A stretch of DNA of 64,000 bases from Pseudomonas sp. R-28-1W-6 (GCF_009799925.1 NZ_WELK01000003.1:407774-471773); one strand, 5' to 3'. Counted from the stretch's first letter, positions 1 to 15,806 are shown. Translations and numbers: made by a program. The notes: a model not told the origin generated them from the letters alone.

Positions 1-1571
1 GGATCGGCGGTATCGCCATCCTCGGCACTCTGCTGCTGTTGCTGCTGGCCTTCCGCCGCCCGCGCGTGCTGGTCAGCCTGCTGCCCATCGGCGTAGCGCT
101 CATTGCCGGCTGCACCGCCTGCGTGCTGGTGTTCGGCCAGATCAACGTGCTGACCCTGGTGCTCGGCGCCAGCCTGATCGGCGTGGCCGCCGACTACCCG
201 CAGCACTACCTGAGCAAGAGCTGGGGCAGTTCCAAGTGGACCAGCTGGGGCGCCCTGCGCGCCACCCTGCCGGGGCTGACCCTGAGCCTGGGCACCAACC
301 TGGTCGGCTACCTGGCGCTGGCCTTCACCCCCTTCCCGGCGCTGACCCAGATCGCCCTGTTCTCCGCCGCCGGGCTGATCGGCGCCTACCTCTGCTCGGT
401 GTGCCTGCTGCCGGCCTTGCTCAATGGCCTGCGCCTGCGCCCGCCACCCGGCCTGCTGGGCTTCAGCAGCACCCTGCTGGCCCTGCGCACGCGCCTGCTG
501 GGCCGTGTCGGCAGCCTGCCGCTGCTGGCCCTGTTGCTGCTGTTCTGCGCCGGCGGCCTGTGGCAATTGCACCCGCAGAACGATATCCGCCAGTGGCTGG
601 GCCAGGAGCCGCAACTGCTCGCCGAGGCCCAGCGCATCGCCGAGTTGAGCGGGCAGCAGCCCACCAGCCAGTTCTTCCTGGTGCGTGCCCGCGACGAGGC
701 GCAGTTGCTCGAACGCCAGGCCGCCCTCGCCCAGCGCCTCGACCGGGCCGTGGCCGCCGGCCAGTTGCGCGGTTACCGCGCGCTCAGCCAGCTGGTCGCC
801 GCCGACAGCCAGCACCAGCCGCTGCGCGAGGCCCTGCAACGCCTGCCGCAGCACTGGCAGCCGCTGCTGGCCATGGGCATTCCAGCCGCCGCACTGCAGG
901 CCGAGCTGAACCAATTGACCAACGCCCCACCACCGAGCATCGACCAGGCCCTGGCCGGCCCGCTGGGCGAAGCCTGGCGGCCGCTGTGGCTGGGCAGTAA
1001 CGCCGAGGGCGTGGCAGGCCTGGTCAGCCTGCAGGGCCAGGCCGACAGTGCCCTGCTGCACAGCCTCGGCGCGGACCTGCCCGGGGTGCAGCTGGTCGAC
1101 CGCCTCGGCGAGCTGAACGGCCTGTTCAGTGCCACCCAGCTCAGCGCCGCGCAGCTCAAGCTGGTCGCCAGCGCCGCGATCCTGTTGCTGCTGTGCATCC
1201 CCTTCGGCCTGGCCGGTGCCCTGCGCGTGGTCTGCCTGCCGCTGCTGGCGGCCCTCGCCGCCCTGGCCGGGCTCGGCTGGCTGGGCCAGCCGCTGACCCT
1301 GTTCAGCCTGTTCGGCCTGCTGCTGATCACCGCCATCGGCGTCGACTATGCCATCCTTATGCGCGAAGGCATCGGCGGACCGGCGGTCAGCCTGCTCGGC
1401 ACCCTGCTCTCGGCGCTGACCAGCTGGCTGTCGTTCGGCCTGCTGCTGGTCAGCGACACCCCCGCCATCGCCAACTTCGGCCTGGCGATCAGCCTCGGCC
1501 TGCTGTTCTGCTTCATCCTCGCGCCCTGGGCCGGCAGCCGTGAGCCCCAGGCCAAGGCGGTGCCGGCATGA
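1..1571 (+). CDS. MMPL/RND-family exporter, aryl-polyene cluster (5' end cut off)
   Basis: C-terminal part of a large inner-membrane exporter of the RND/MMPL superfamily. The frame is open to the left window edge, so a TTG at 39 is not the true start; members of this type are about 770 residues and roughly the first third is missing. Two copies of the family's transmembrane Asp-Tyr signature are visible, GVAADY in the first half and GVDYAIL near the end, each within a run of hydrophobic helices, with a periplasmic-type domain between them. It overlaps the next gene by ATGA. In aryl-polyene clusters an MMPL protein of this kind is thought to move the pigment precursor towards the outer membrane; that role is inferred from context. 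Confidence 0.85.
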   Translation, partial: IGGIAILGTLLLLLLAFRRPRVLVSLLPIGVALIAGCTACVLVFGQINVLTLVLGASLIGVAADYPQHYLSKSWGSSKWTSWGALRATLPGLTLSLGTNLVGYLALAFTPFPALTQIALFSAAGLIGAYLCSVCLLPALLNGLRLRPPPGLLGFSSTLLALRTRLLGRVGSLPLLALLLLFCAGGLWQLHPQNDIRQWLGQEPQLLAEAQRIAELSGQQPTSQFFLVRARDEAQLLERQAALAQRLDRAVAAGQLRGYRALSQLVAADSQHQPLREALQRLPQHWQPLLAMGIPAAALQAELNQLTNAPPPSIDQALAGPLGEAWRPLWLGSNAEGVAGLVSLQGQADSALLHSLGADLPGVQLVDRLGELNGLFSATQLSAAQLKLVASAAILLLLCIPFGLAGALRVVCLPLLAALAALAGLGWLGQPLTLFSLFGLLLITAIGVDYAILMREGIGGPAVSLLGTLLSALTSWLSFGLLLVSDTPAIANFGLAISLGLLFCFILAPWAGSREPQAKAVPA

Positions 1572-2725
1572 GCATCGCGCTGTTCTGGCTCGGCCTGCTC
1601 GGCCTGTTCGCCGCCGCCACCTGGCTGGGCGGCCGGCTGCGCCTGATCCCGATTGTCAGCCAGCTGCTGCTGGCCACCCTCGGCCTGCCGCTGCTGATGC
1701 AGTGGAGCGCGCCCCTGGGTTTCGGCGCCAGCGAGCTGCTCGCCGCCGACTGGCTCAAGCCGCTGTACGGCGTGGCCTTCACCCTGCTGCTGGGGCATAT
1801 CCTCAGCGACGTGATCGACCTCGACCTGCAGGCCGACAGCGTGAAGATCGCCCTGCCGAGCTTCTTCCTGCCGTTCTTCTGCGGCCTGGCTTGTGCGCTG
1901 TGGCTGCTGCCGGCGCAGAGCCTGCTGGGCGGCATCGCCGTCGGCCTGCTGTTCGCCCTGACCGCCATCCCGGTGCTGTTCCTCTACCTGCAGCACCTGC
2001 GCTACCCCGCCCCACGCATCCGCCAGCTGCTGCAGGCGGCGATCCTCATGGACCTGCTGTGCTGGCTGATCTTCGGCCTGGCCCAGGGCAGCAGCCAGCC
2101 GGCTACCCTGCTCTGGCCGCTGCTGGCCGCCAGCCTGCCGCTGCTGTTCAAGCTGCTGCCGTGCCGCTCGGCGCGCTTCAACGGCCTGTGTTTCCTGGTG
2201 CTGCTGCTGGTCATGCAGCAGCTCAAACTGAATGCCCTGGTGTTCGGCATCGCCTACCTGCTGTGCAGCGCCGCGCTGCATGTACCGCTGCGCCTGCCAC
2301 TGCCGAGCAGCGTGTTCGCCGCCCTGCAGACCTGGCTGGCGGTGCCGCTGATCCTGGCCTACGGCCTGCTGCAGATCGACTGGCAGAATGCCTGGCTGGG
2401 CTATTCCTGGCTGCAGTTCGGCGCGCTGTTGCTGCTGCCGATCGCCAGCAAGCTGCTGGGCAACTGGCTGGGCCTGAGCTGGGCGGCCGGGCGCCTGGCA
2501 CCGAGCCCCGGGCAGTGGCGCGAGAGCGTGCTGCTGAACACCCGCGGCCTGACCGAAATCGTCTTCCTCAACCTGCTGCTGCAGCAGCAGGTGATCAGCA
2601 CCCAGCTGTACTTCGCCCTGATGCTGATGGGCCTGATCTCCACCTTGCTGCCGGCCCTCACCGGCGCCTACCCTCGCCCTGCCAATGCTAATAACGAGGC
2701 ACGAAGCCGCTATGAACACTCCTGA
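1568..2725 (+). CDS. CPA-type cation/proton antiporter-like membrane protein
   Basis: A 385-residue, almost wholly hydrophobic protein with about 10-12 membrane helices. The pattern LNTRGLTE at residues 323-330 followed by IVFLN is the conserved C-terminal motif of cation/proton antiporters of the CPA2 (NapA/Kef) type, and residues 131-170 align with the ion-binding helix of that family. Where those proteins carry an acidic pair (ND or DD), this one has Met161-Asp162, so only one acidic residue remains. The start overlaps the exporter gene by 4 bases (ATGA), and the halogenase-like gene begins inside its 3' end, so the three are probably translated together. Its job in a pigment cluster is not known to me; proton-coupled transport is an inference from the fold. 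Confidence 0.65.
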   Translation: MSIALFWLGLLGLFAAATWLGGRLRLIPIVSQLLLATLGLPLLMQWSAPLGFGASELLAADWLKPLYGVAFTLLLGHILSDVIDLDLQADSVKIALPSFFLPFFCGLACALWLLPAQSLLGGIAVGLLFALTAIPVLFLYLQHLRYPAPRIRQLLQAAILMDLLCWLIFGLAQGSSQPATLLWPLLAASLPLLFKLLPCRSARFNGLCFLVLLLVMQQLKLNALVFGIAYLLCSAALHVPLRLPLPSSVFAALQTWLAVPLILAYGLLQIDWQNAWLGYSWLQFGALLLLPIASKLLGNWLGLSWAAGRLAPSPGQWRESVLLNTRGLTEIVFLNLLLQQQVISTQLYFALMLMGLISTLLPALTGAYPRPANANNEARSRYEHS

Positions 2726-3971
2726 ACTCGAACAACGCCAGGTCGTGGTGATCGGCGCCGGCCCCTCCGGCGCCATCGCCGCCGCCCTGCTCAAGCGCAA
2801 CGGCCACGACGTGCTGGTGCTGGAGCGTCAGCGCTTCCCGCGCTTCTCCATCGGCGAGAGCCTGCTGTCGCACTGCCTGGACTTCGTCGAGGAAGCCGGG
2901 ATGCTCGATGCGGTGCAGGCCGCCGGCTTCCAGACCAAGCACGGCGCGGCCTTCGCCTGGGGCGAGCGCTACACCGAGTTCGACTTCCGCGACAAATTCA
3001 CCCCGGGCAAAGGCTCCACCTACCAGGTGCTGCGCGCCAGCTTCGACCAGGTGCTGGCCGATGACGCCGAACGCCAGGGCGTGGAGATCCGCTACGAGGA
3101 AGAGATCACCGCCGTCGACTTCAGCGGCGCGCGCAGCGGCGCCTGCCCGCGCCTGACCGTACGCCGCCTGGCCGATGGCGGCGAGTACCAGGTCGAGTGC
3201 GCCTTCGTCCTCGACGGCAGCGGCTACGGCCGCGTGCTGCCGCGCCTGCTCGACCTGGACATCCCGTCCAACCTGCCGATGCGCCGCGCGCTGTTCACCC
3301 ATGTCGAAGACCGCATCGCCGCCGCTGCTGGCTTCGACCGCGAGAAGATCCTCATCACCACCCACCCGACCCTGCGCAACGTGTGGTTCTGGACCATCCC
3401 GTTCAGCAACGGCCGCTGCTCGCTGGGCGTGGTCGCCGAGGCCGGGCGCTACGCGGGCTACCCCGAGGACATGGAAGCCTGCCTGCGCCAGTTCGTCGCG
3501 GAAACCCCATCGCTCGGCAACGTCCTGCAAGACGCCCTGTGGGACACCCCGGTGCGCGAGCTGAAAGGCTACTCGGCCAACGTCAAGAGCCTGCACGGCC
3601 CGGGCTTCGCCCTGCTGGGCAACGCCGCCGAATTCCTCGACCCGGTGTTCAGCTCCGGGGTCACCATCGCCATGCGCTCGGCGAGCATGGCCGCCGGCCT
3701 GCTGCACCGCCAGCTGAGCGGCGCGGCGGTGGACTGGGAGCAGGACTTCGCCATCCCGCTGAAACGCGGCGTCGACACCTTCCGCGCCTACGTCGAGGGC
3801 TGGTACGACGGCAGCTTCCAGGACGTGATCTATTACCAGAAGGCCCAGCCGGAAATCCGCCAGATGATCTGCTCGATCCTCGCCGGCTACGCCTGGGACC
3901 TGACCAACCCCTATGTCGCCGAGCCCAAGCGCCGCCTCGGCGTGCTCGCCGAAATCTGCGCGCTGAACTGA
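2712..3971 (+). CDS. flavin-dependent halogenase-like FAD oxidoreductase
   Basis: A 419-residue FAD protein of the tryptophan-halogenase fold. It has the dinucleotide motif GAGPSG at 15-20, Glu-Arg at 38-39 after the second strand, a lysine at 76 in the QTKHGAAF segment (position of the catalytic Lys of PrnA/RebH), the halogenase signature WFWTIP at 225-230 (WxWxIP), and FLDPVFSSG at 308-316 (FxxPxxSxG). All three halogenase hallmarks are therefore present. The ATG at 2712 is chosen because the Rossmann strand starts 10 residues later; an in-frame upstream start at 2685 would add nine poorly supported residues. Xanthomonadins are brominated aryl polyenes, so halogenation of the pigment is a reasonable inference, but related proteins in such clusters could act as desaturases or hydroxylases. 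Confidence 0.8.
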   Translation: MNTPELEQRQVVVIGAGPSGAIAAALLKRNGHDVLVLERQRFPRFSIGESLLSHCLDFVEEAGMLDAVQAAGFQTKHGAAFAWGERYTEFDFRDKFTPGKGSTYQVLRASFDQVLADDAERQGVEIRYEEEITAVDFSGARSGACPRLTVRRLADGGEYQVECAFVLDGSGYGRVLPRLLDLDIPSNLPMRRALFTHVEDRIAAAAGFDREKILITTHPTLRNVWFWTIPFSNGRCSLGVVAEAGRYAGYPEDMEACLRQFVAETPSLGNVLQDALWDTPVRELKGYSANVKSLHGPGFALLGNAAEFLDPVFSSGVTIAMRSASMAAGLLHRQLSGAAVDWEQDFAIPLKRGVDTFRAYVEGWYDGSFQDVIYYQKAQPEIRQMICSILAGYAWDLTNPYVAEPKRRLGVLAEICALN

Positions 3972-3978
3972 GCCGGAC

Positions 3979-4482
3979 ATGCCATTGCTACGCGCCACCT
4001 GCGTCCTCCTGCTCGGCCTGCTGCTCAGCGCCTGCGCCAGCCGCACGCCGCTGCCGGAATCCGCGCCGAGCCTGAGCCTGCCGCTGTCGCTGCATATCCA
4101 GCGCGCTCAGGCCGGAACCCGTGCGGACTGGCTGCTGGTGGTGCAGGGCGAAGGCAGCGCGCTGCGCTGGTCGCTGTTCGACCCGCTCGGCGTGCCGCTG
4201 GCGCGCCAACTGCTGGAGAGCGGGCAGTGGCACAATGACGGCCTGCTGCCACCGAATGCCGAGGCCCGCGAGCTGTTCGCCGCCCTGCTGTTCGCTTTGA
4301 CGCCCAGCGCCGAGCTGGCCCAGCGCTACCCGCAAGGCGACTGGCAACTGGCCGGCGCGGGCCAGCGCCGGCTCAAGCCGGACTGGCGGATCGACTACCG
4401 CACGCCGCTGCACTTCACTTTGAACACCTCGCCCGACCTGCACTACCGGGTCGCGCCGCTGCAACCGGAAGCAAGCCCTTGA
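3979..4482 (+). CDS. DUF3261-type lipoprotein, aryl-polyene cluster
   Basis: A 167-residue predicted lipoprotein. The N-terminus has a basic residue, a leucine-rich core and a lipobox LSAC ending at Cys19, so the mature protein should be lipid-anchored in the envelope. The body is beta-rich with an AELAQRYPQGDW segment and resembles DUF3261 proteins that are regular members of aryl-polyene clusters, often next to the MMPL exporter; a role with the exporter in pigment transfer is inferred. It starts 7 bases after the halogenase-like gene, and its TGA shares one base with the ATG of the next ketosynthase gene, indicating coupled translation. Confidence 0.7.
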   Translation: MPLLRATCVLLLGLLLSACASRTPLPESAPSLSLPLSLHIQRAQAGTRADWLLVVQGEGSALRWSLFDPLGVPLARQLLESGQWHNDGLLPPNAEARELFAALLFALTPSAELAQRYPQGDWQLAGAGQRRLKPDWRIDYRTPLHFTLNTSPDLHYRVAPLQPEASP

Positions 4483-5666
4483 TGCCCAGTTACCTCAACG
4501 CCCTCGGCCTGCTCTGTGCCCTCGGCCAGGGCCAGCAGGCCGTGGCCCGCGCGCTGCTGGCCGGCGATGCCTCGGGCATGCGCGCCGAGCCCAGCTGGGT
4601 CGCCGAACGCGCCCTGACCGTCGGCGCCGTGCGCGGCGAACTGCCCGCGCTGCCCGACCTGGCGCTGCCGCCGAGCCGCAACAACCAGCTGCTGCTGGCC
4701 GCCGCCCTGCAGATCGAAGCGCCGCTGCGCGCAGCCATCACTCGCTACGGCGCCACCCGCGTCGGCGTGGTGCTCGGCACCAGCACCTCGGGCATCGAGG
4801 AAGCCAGCCAGAGCATCGCCCAGTACTACCACCAGGGCGCGCTGCCGGCGCACTACCACTACGCCCAGCAGGAGCTGGTCGCCCCGGCCAGCTTCCTCGC
4901 CGCCTGGCTGGGCCTGGACGGCCCCTGCTACAGCATCTCCACCGCCTGCACCTCCAGCGCCCGCGCCCTGCTCAGCGCCCATCGCCTGCTGCAACAGGGG
5001 CTGTGCGATGCGGTGATCTGCGGCGGCGTGGACAGCCTCTGCCGGCTGACCCTGAACGGCTTCTCCGCGCTGGAGGCGGTGTCCGCCGAGCCGTGCAACC
5101 CCTTCTCACGCAACCGTCACGGCATCAATATCGGCGAGGGCGCGGCGCTGTTCCTGATGACGAAAGAACCGGCGCCGATCGCCCTGTTCGGCGGCGGCGC
5201 CAGCTCCGACGCCCACCATATTTCCGCGCCGCATCCGCAAGGCCTCGGCGCCCAGGCGGCAATGCGCAGCGCCCTAGCCAGCGCCGGCGTGGCCGCAGAA
5301 CAGATCGATTACCTCAACCTGCACGGCACGGCGACCACGCACAACGACGCCATGGAAAGCCTGGCCACCGCGGCGGTGTTCCCGACCGGGGTGCCCTGCT
5401 CCTCGAGCAAGCCGCTGACCGGCCACACCCTCGGCGCCGCCGGGGCGCTGGAAGCGGCCTTCTGCTGGCTGACGCTGAGCGAGCACAACCCGGAGGCGCT
5501 GCTGCCGCCGCACCTGTGGGATGGCCAGGGCGAGCCCGAGCTGCCGGCCCTGCAGCTGGTTGCGCCTGGCACGCGCCTGAACAAGGCCGGCGGCCGCCGG
5601 CTGATGAGCAACTCCTTCGCCTTCGGTGGCAGCAATGTCAGTCTGATCCTCGGAGATGCACCATGA
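4482..5666 (+). CDS. beta-ketoacyl-ACP synthase (first of two)
   Basis: A 394-residue thiolase-fold ketosynthase of the FabB/FabF type. The catalytic triad is complete: Cys156 in TACTSS, His281 in NLHGTA and His315 in LTGHTLGAAG, with the conserved Lys310 just before. The C-terminal FGGSN loop is also present. It would condense malonyl-ACP with a growing polyene chain. At 394 residues, with a variable N-terminus (no VVVTG start motif), it is more divergent than the second ketosynthase of the cluster. ATG at 4482 overlaps the preceding stop by one base; TTG at 4479 is an alternative. It overlaps the dehydratase gene by ATGA. Confidence 0.88.
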   Translation: MPSYLNALGLLCALGQGQQAVARALLAGDASGMRAEPSWVAERALTVGAVRGELPALPDLALPPSRNNQLLLAAALQIEAPLRAAITRYGATRVGVVLGTSTSGIEEASQSIAQYYHQGALPAHYHYAQQELVAPASFLAAWLGLDGPCYSISTACTSSARALLSAHRLLQQGLCDAVICGGVDSLCRLTLNGFSALEAVSAEPCNPFSRNRHGINIGEGAALFLMTKEPAPIALFGGGASSDAHHISAPHPQGLGAQAAMRSALASAGVAAEQIDYLNLHGTATTHNDAMESLATAAVFPTGVPCSSSKPLTGHTLGAAGALEAAFCWLTLSEHNPEALLPPHLWDGQGEPELPALQLVAPGTRLNKAGGRRLMSNSFAFGGSNVSLILGDAP

Positions 5667-6127
5667 GCCTGTGGCCGATCGCCGAACTGATTCCCCATGC
5701 CGGCAACATGATCCTCATCGACGAAGTGCTGCGCTTCGGCGACGACGACGTCGAGACCCGCCTGACCGTGCGCCCCGGCGGCCTGTTCAGCCAGGCCGAC
5801 GGCAGCCTGCCGGCCTGGCTCGGCGTCGAGCTGATGGCGCAGAGCATCGCCGCCTACGCCGGCTGCCAGGCGCGCCAGGCCGGCCTGGCGGTGGAGCTGG
5901 GCTTCCTGCTCGGCACGCGCAAGTACGAGTGCAATGTCGAGTGCTTCCCGGCCGGCAGCACACTGCATATCCAGGCCACCCGCACCCTGCAGGACGACAA
6001 CGGCATGGGCGTGTTCGAGTGTCGCCTGAGCGGCCCCGGCATCACGGCCTTCGCCCGCCTCAACGTATTCCGCCCACCGCAGGTGGCCAGTTATCTTCAG
6101 GAAGAATTTCAGGAACCCCAGCCATGA
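5663..6127 (+). CDS. hot-dog 3-hydroxyacyl-ACP dehydratase (ApeP-like)
   Basis: A 154-residue single hot-dog domain. It opens with the FabZ/FabA-like IPHAGNM segment, whose His12 corresponds to the catalytic histidine, and has GVELMAQ with Glu56 at the position of the acidic partner on the central hot-dog helix. It would remove water from 3-hydroxyacyl-ACP to make the conjugated double bonds of the polyene. It lies between ketosynthase and ketoreductase genes, overlapping the former by 4 bases. The length and the PHAGNM variant match the dehydratases of aryl-polyene clusters better than housekeeping FabZ. Confidence 0.82.
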   Translation: MSLWPIAELIPHAGNMILIDEVLRFGDDDVETRLTVRPGGLFSQADGSLPAWLGVELMAQSIAAYAGCQARQAGLAVELGFLLGTRKYECNVECFPAGSTLHIQATRTLQDDNGMGVFECRLSGPGITAFARLNVFRPPQVASYLQEEFQEPQP

Positions 6128-6140
6128 GCGAAAAACAGTC

Positions 6141-6868
<728 letters not shown>

Positions 6869-6869
<1 letters not shown>

Positions 6870-8095
6870 TGAAACGTGTGGTCGTCACCGGCATGGCCGG
6901 CATCACTTCGCTGGGCAGCGACTGGCCGAGCATCGAAGCGGCCTTCCAGGCGGGGCGCAGCGGCATCCGCTACATGGCGGAGTGGGACCGCTTCAGCGAG
7001 CTGAACACCCGCCTTGGCGGCCCGGTGGACGACTTCGTCCAGCCCAAGCGCTGGACGCGCAAGCAGACGCGCAGCATGGGCCGGGTATCCAAGCTGGCGG
7101 TGTACGCCGCCGAGCGCGCCCTGGAGCACGCCGGCCTGCTCGGTGACGAACGCATTCAGGACGGGCGCATGGGCGTGGCCTGCGGCTCGTCCACCGGCAG
7201 TACCGAGGAGATCAAGGCGTTCGGCAACATGCTGCTGAACTCCGTCGCGGATGGCCTCAACGCCAACTCCTACATCCGCATGATGCCGCACACCACGGCG
7301 GCCAATATCAGCATCTTCTTCGGCCTCAAGGGCCGCCTGATCCCCACCTCCAGTGCCTGCACCAGCGGTAGCCAGGGCATCGGCTACGCCTACGAGGCGA
7401 TCAAGTTCGGCCGCCTGCCGATGATGCTGGCCGGCGGCGCCGAGGAGCTGTGCCCGACCGAGGCCATGGTGTTCGACGCGCTTTACGCCACCAGCCTGAA
7501 GAACGCCACCCCGCACCTGTCGCCGCGCCCCTACGACAGCGGCCGCGACGGCCTGGTGATCGGCGAAGGCGCCGGCATCCTGGTGCTGGAAGAGCTGGAA
7601 CACGCGCTGGCGCGTGGCGCCACCATCCATGCCGAGATCGTCGGCTTCGGCTGCAACTCCGACGGCATCCACGCCACCAAGCCGGAACAGGCGACCATGC
7701 GCGGCGCGATGGAGTTGGCCCTGGCCGATGCCGGCCTGCCCGCGTCGGCCATCGGCTACGTCAACGGCCACGGCACCGCCACAGAGCAGGGCGACATCGC
7801 CGAGACCCAGGCCACCCACAGCCTGTTCGGCCCACAGATGCCGATCAGCTCGCAGAAGAGCTTCCTCGGCCATACCCTGGGCGCCTGCGGGGCGCTGGAG
7901 TCCTGGTTCAGCATCGAGATGATGAATGCCGACCGCTATGCGCCGACCCTCAACCTCGACCAGATCGACCCGGCCTGCGCCGAGCTGGACTACCTGCGCG
8001 GCGAGTTCCGCCAGATGCACAACCAGTACGTGATGAACAACAACTTCGCCTTCGGCGGGGTAAATACCTCGCTGATCTTCAAGCGCTGGAACTAA
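6869..8095 (+). CDS. beta-ketoacyl-ACP synthase II-like (second of two)
   Basis: A 408-residue ketosynthase that starts with the usual KRVVVTG strand. Catalytic residues are Cys164 in SACTSG, His301 in VNGHGTATE and His335 in SFLGHTLGACG, so it is condensation-competent, not a Cys-less chain-length factor. The FGGVN loop is present at the C-terminus. It ends the pigment operon visible here; a 106-base gap separates it from the next gene. Which of the two ketosynthases carries elongation and which starts the chain cannot be read from the sequence. Confidence 0.9.
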
Positions 8096-8201
8096 GAAGA
8101 CCGGAGTCGTCGCGCCGGGTCCATCGGGCGCGCCAGAATCCAGCGCCAGTTGCACCTGGCGCCACCCCCGCTCCAACCCAAGCCTCGTCAAGGAGACGAC
8201 A

Positions 8202-8648
8202 ATGCAAATGAAGAACTGGACCCTCGCCGCCCTGCTGTTCGCCGCCACCCTGCCGGCCGTCAGCCAGGCCCGCGACACCACCCTGTTCCCGGATTTCCAG
8301 GCCGCCGTACAGGAAGCCACCGCCGCCGGACGCCTGGATGGCAGCGTGAAGTTCTACCTGGCCGGCACCCAGCCTGCGGGCAAGCTCAGCGTCGTGCGCT
8401 CGGGCGTGACCACCAGCAAGAAGACCAACGCCTTCAACAAGAGCGACGAAGGCGCCTGTTCCTGGGCCCTGCAATCGGCGCTGATCACCATGCAGAACGC
8501 CGCCAAGGCCGCCGGCGCCAATGCCGTGGTCAACCTGGCCAGCAACTACAAGAACATCGAGTACAAGAACGCGCAGAACTACGAATGCCACGCCGGCGCG
8601 ATCATGGCCGGTGTGGCGCTCAAGGGTGACCTGGCGATCGTCAAGTAA
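8202..8648 (+). CDS. small exported protein (commonly mislabelled 'excinuclease')
   Basis: A 148-residue protein with a cleavable signal peptide (basic residue, hydrophobic core, AVSQA about residues 19-23) and a mature region of about 125 residues. The segments LDGSVKFYLAG, KKTNAFNKSDEGACSW, GANAVVNL and YECHAGAIMAGVALKGD match a conserved Pseudomonas family that is often annotated as an excinuclease ATPase subunit. There is no P-loop or any UvrA feature and the protein is exported, so that name is wrong. Two cysteines (in GACSW and YECHAG) could form a disulfide. A strong AAGGAG lies before ATG 8202. The function is unknown to me. It is followed by a terminator. Confidence 0.75.
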   Translation: MQMKNWTLAALLFAATLPAVSQARDTTLFPDFQAAVQEATAAGRLDGSVKFYLAGTQPAGKLSVVRSGVTTSKKTNAFNKSDEGACSWALQSALITMQNAAKAAGANAVVNLASNYKNIEYKNAQNYECHAGAIMAGVALKGDLAIVK

Positions 8649-8661
8649 CAGGCTAACGCCG

Positions 8662-8677
8662 CTCACTCGCGAGTGAG
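8662..8677. repeat. perfect palindrome between the exported-protein gene and the terminator
   Basis: CTCACTCGCGAGTGAG is a perfect 16-base palindrome about 15 bases past the stop codon and ahead of the hemE-side terminator. It may extend the 3' hairpin structure of the transcript. Confidence 0.5.
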
Positions 8678-8694
8678 CTGGCACGGCAGAAAAG

Positions 8695-8721
8695 AAAAGG
8701 GCCGCAGATGCGGCCCTTTTT
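8695..8721. terminator. bidirectional intrinsic terminator between the exported-protein gene and hemE
   Basis: GGGCCGCA and TGCGGCCC form an 8-base GC stem around a two-base centre, flanked by an A-run on the left and a T-run on the right, so it can end transcription from both converging genes. Confidence 0.88.
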
Positions 8722-8734
8722 CATGCGTCGGCGG

Positions 8735-9802
8735 TCAGCCGTGATACTGCGCCGACAGCTCGTGTACCGCCTCGAAGAAGGCGCCGGCATGGGCCGGGTC
8801 GACTTCCGGGGTGATGCCGTGGCCGAGGTTGAACACCTGGCCGCTGCCGTGGCCGTAGCTGGCCAGGATCCGCCCCACCTCGGCACGGATCGCCGCCGGG
8901 TTGGCATACAGCACGCTCGGGTCCATGTTGCCCTGCAGGGCCACCTTGGCGCCGACGCGGGCGCGGGCGCTGCCGATGTCGCAGGTCCAGTCCAGGCCCA
9001 GGGCCTCGGCGCCGGTCTCGGCCATGGACTCCAGCCACAGGCCGCCGCCCTTGGTGAACAGGATCACCGGCACGCGGCGACCGTCGTGTTCGCGGATCAG
9101 GCCGTCGACGATCTTCTTCATGTAGGCCAGGGAGAACTCCTGATAGGCCGCGGCCGACAGGCTGCCGCCCCAGGAGTCGAAGATCTGCACGGCCTGGGCA
9201 CCGGCCTTGATCTGCCCGTTGAGGTAGGCGGTGACCGACAGGGCCAGCTTGTCGAGCAGGGCGTGCATGGCCTGCGGGTTGTCGTAGAGCATGGCCTTGG
9301 ACTTGCGGAAGTCCTTGGACGAGCCGCCCTCGACCATGTAGGTGGCCAGGGTCCAGGGGCTGCCGGAGAAGCCGATCAGCGGCACGCGGCCGTTCAGCTC
9401 GCGGCGGATGGTGCGCACCGCGTCCATCACGTAGCCCAGGTCCTGTTCCGCATCGGGAATCGGCAGGGCCTCGATATCGGCCAGGCTGCTGATCACCTTC
9501 TGGAAGCGCGGGCCTTCGCCGGTCTCGAAGTACAGGCCCTGGCCCATGGCGTCGGGAATGGTCAGGATGTCGGAGAACAGGATCGCCGCGTCCAGCTGCG
9601 GGTAGCGATCCAGCGGCTGGATGGTGACCTCGCAGGCCAGCTCCGGGTTCTTCATCAGGTTGACGAAGTTGCCGGCCTTGGCGCGGGTGGCGCGGTACTC
9701 CGGGAGATAGCGACCGGCCTGGCGCATCATCCACACCGGGGTGACGTCGACGGGCTGCTTGAGCAGGGCACGGAGGAAACGGTCGTTCTTCAGGGCGGTC
9801 AT
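8735..9802 (-). CDS. hemE: uroporphyrinogen decarboxylase
   Basis: A 355-residue cytoplasmic enzyme, the usual family length, that decarboxylates the four acetate arms of uroporphyrinogen III to give coproporphyrinogen III in heme synthesis. Both family signatures are present: the N-terminal [13 protein letters not shown] (residues 25-37) with the substrate-binding arginines, and [17 protein letters not shown] in the middle. The acidic [12 protein letters not shown] segment carries the catalytic Asp. It is transcribed alone on the minus strand, downstream of gltBD but separated by a terminator. Confidence 0.97.
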   Translation of the reverse strand: MTALKNDRFLRALLKQPVDVTPVWMMRQAGRYLPEYRATRAKAGNFVNLMKNPELACEVTIQPLDRYPQLDAAILFSDILTIPDAMGQGLYFETGEGPRFQKVISSLADIEALPIPDAEQDLGYVMDAVRTIRRELNGRVPLIGFSGSPWTLATYMVEGGSSKDFRKSKAMLYDNPQAMHALLDKLALSVTAYLNGQIKAGAQAVQIFDSWGGSLSAAAYQEFSLAYMKKIVDGLIREHDGRRVPVILFTKGGGLWLESMAETGAEALGLDWTCDIGSARARVGAKVALQGNMDPSVLYANPAAIRAEVGRILASYGHGSGQVFNLGHGITPEVDPAHAGAFFEAVHELSAQYHG

Positions 9803-9847
9803 GGCAGAGTCCTAGAAAAAAGTGCGGGCATTTTCGCAGAGCGCAAA

Positions 9848-9879
9848 ACAAAAGGCACGGCGAGTGCCGTGCCTTTTGT
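9848..9879. terminator. intrinsic terminator after gltD
   Basis: ACAAAAGGCACGGC and GCCGTGCCTTTTGT form a perfect 14-base stem with a GAGT loop. The embedded A and T runs let it work on either strand; it separates gltBD from hemE. Confidence 0.9.
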
Positions 9880-9910
9880 CTGTCGCGACGATTTGCCGCG
9901 CGAAACGCCG

Positions 9911-11338
<1,428 letters not shown>

Positions 11339-11360
11339 TCATCAACTACTTCAGGCGCAA

Positions 11361-15806
<4,446 letters not shown>

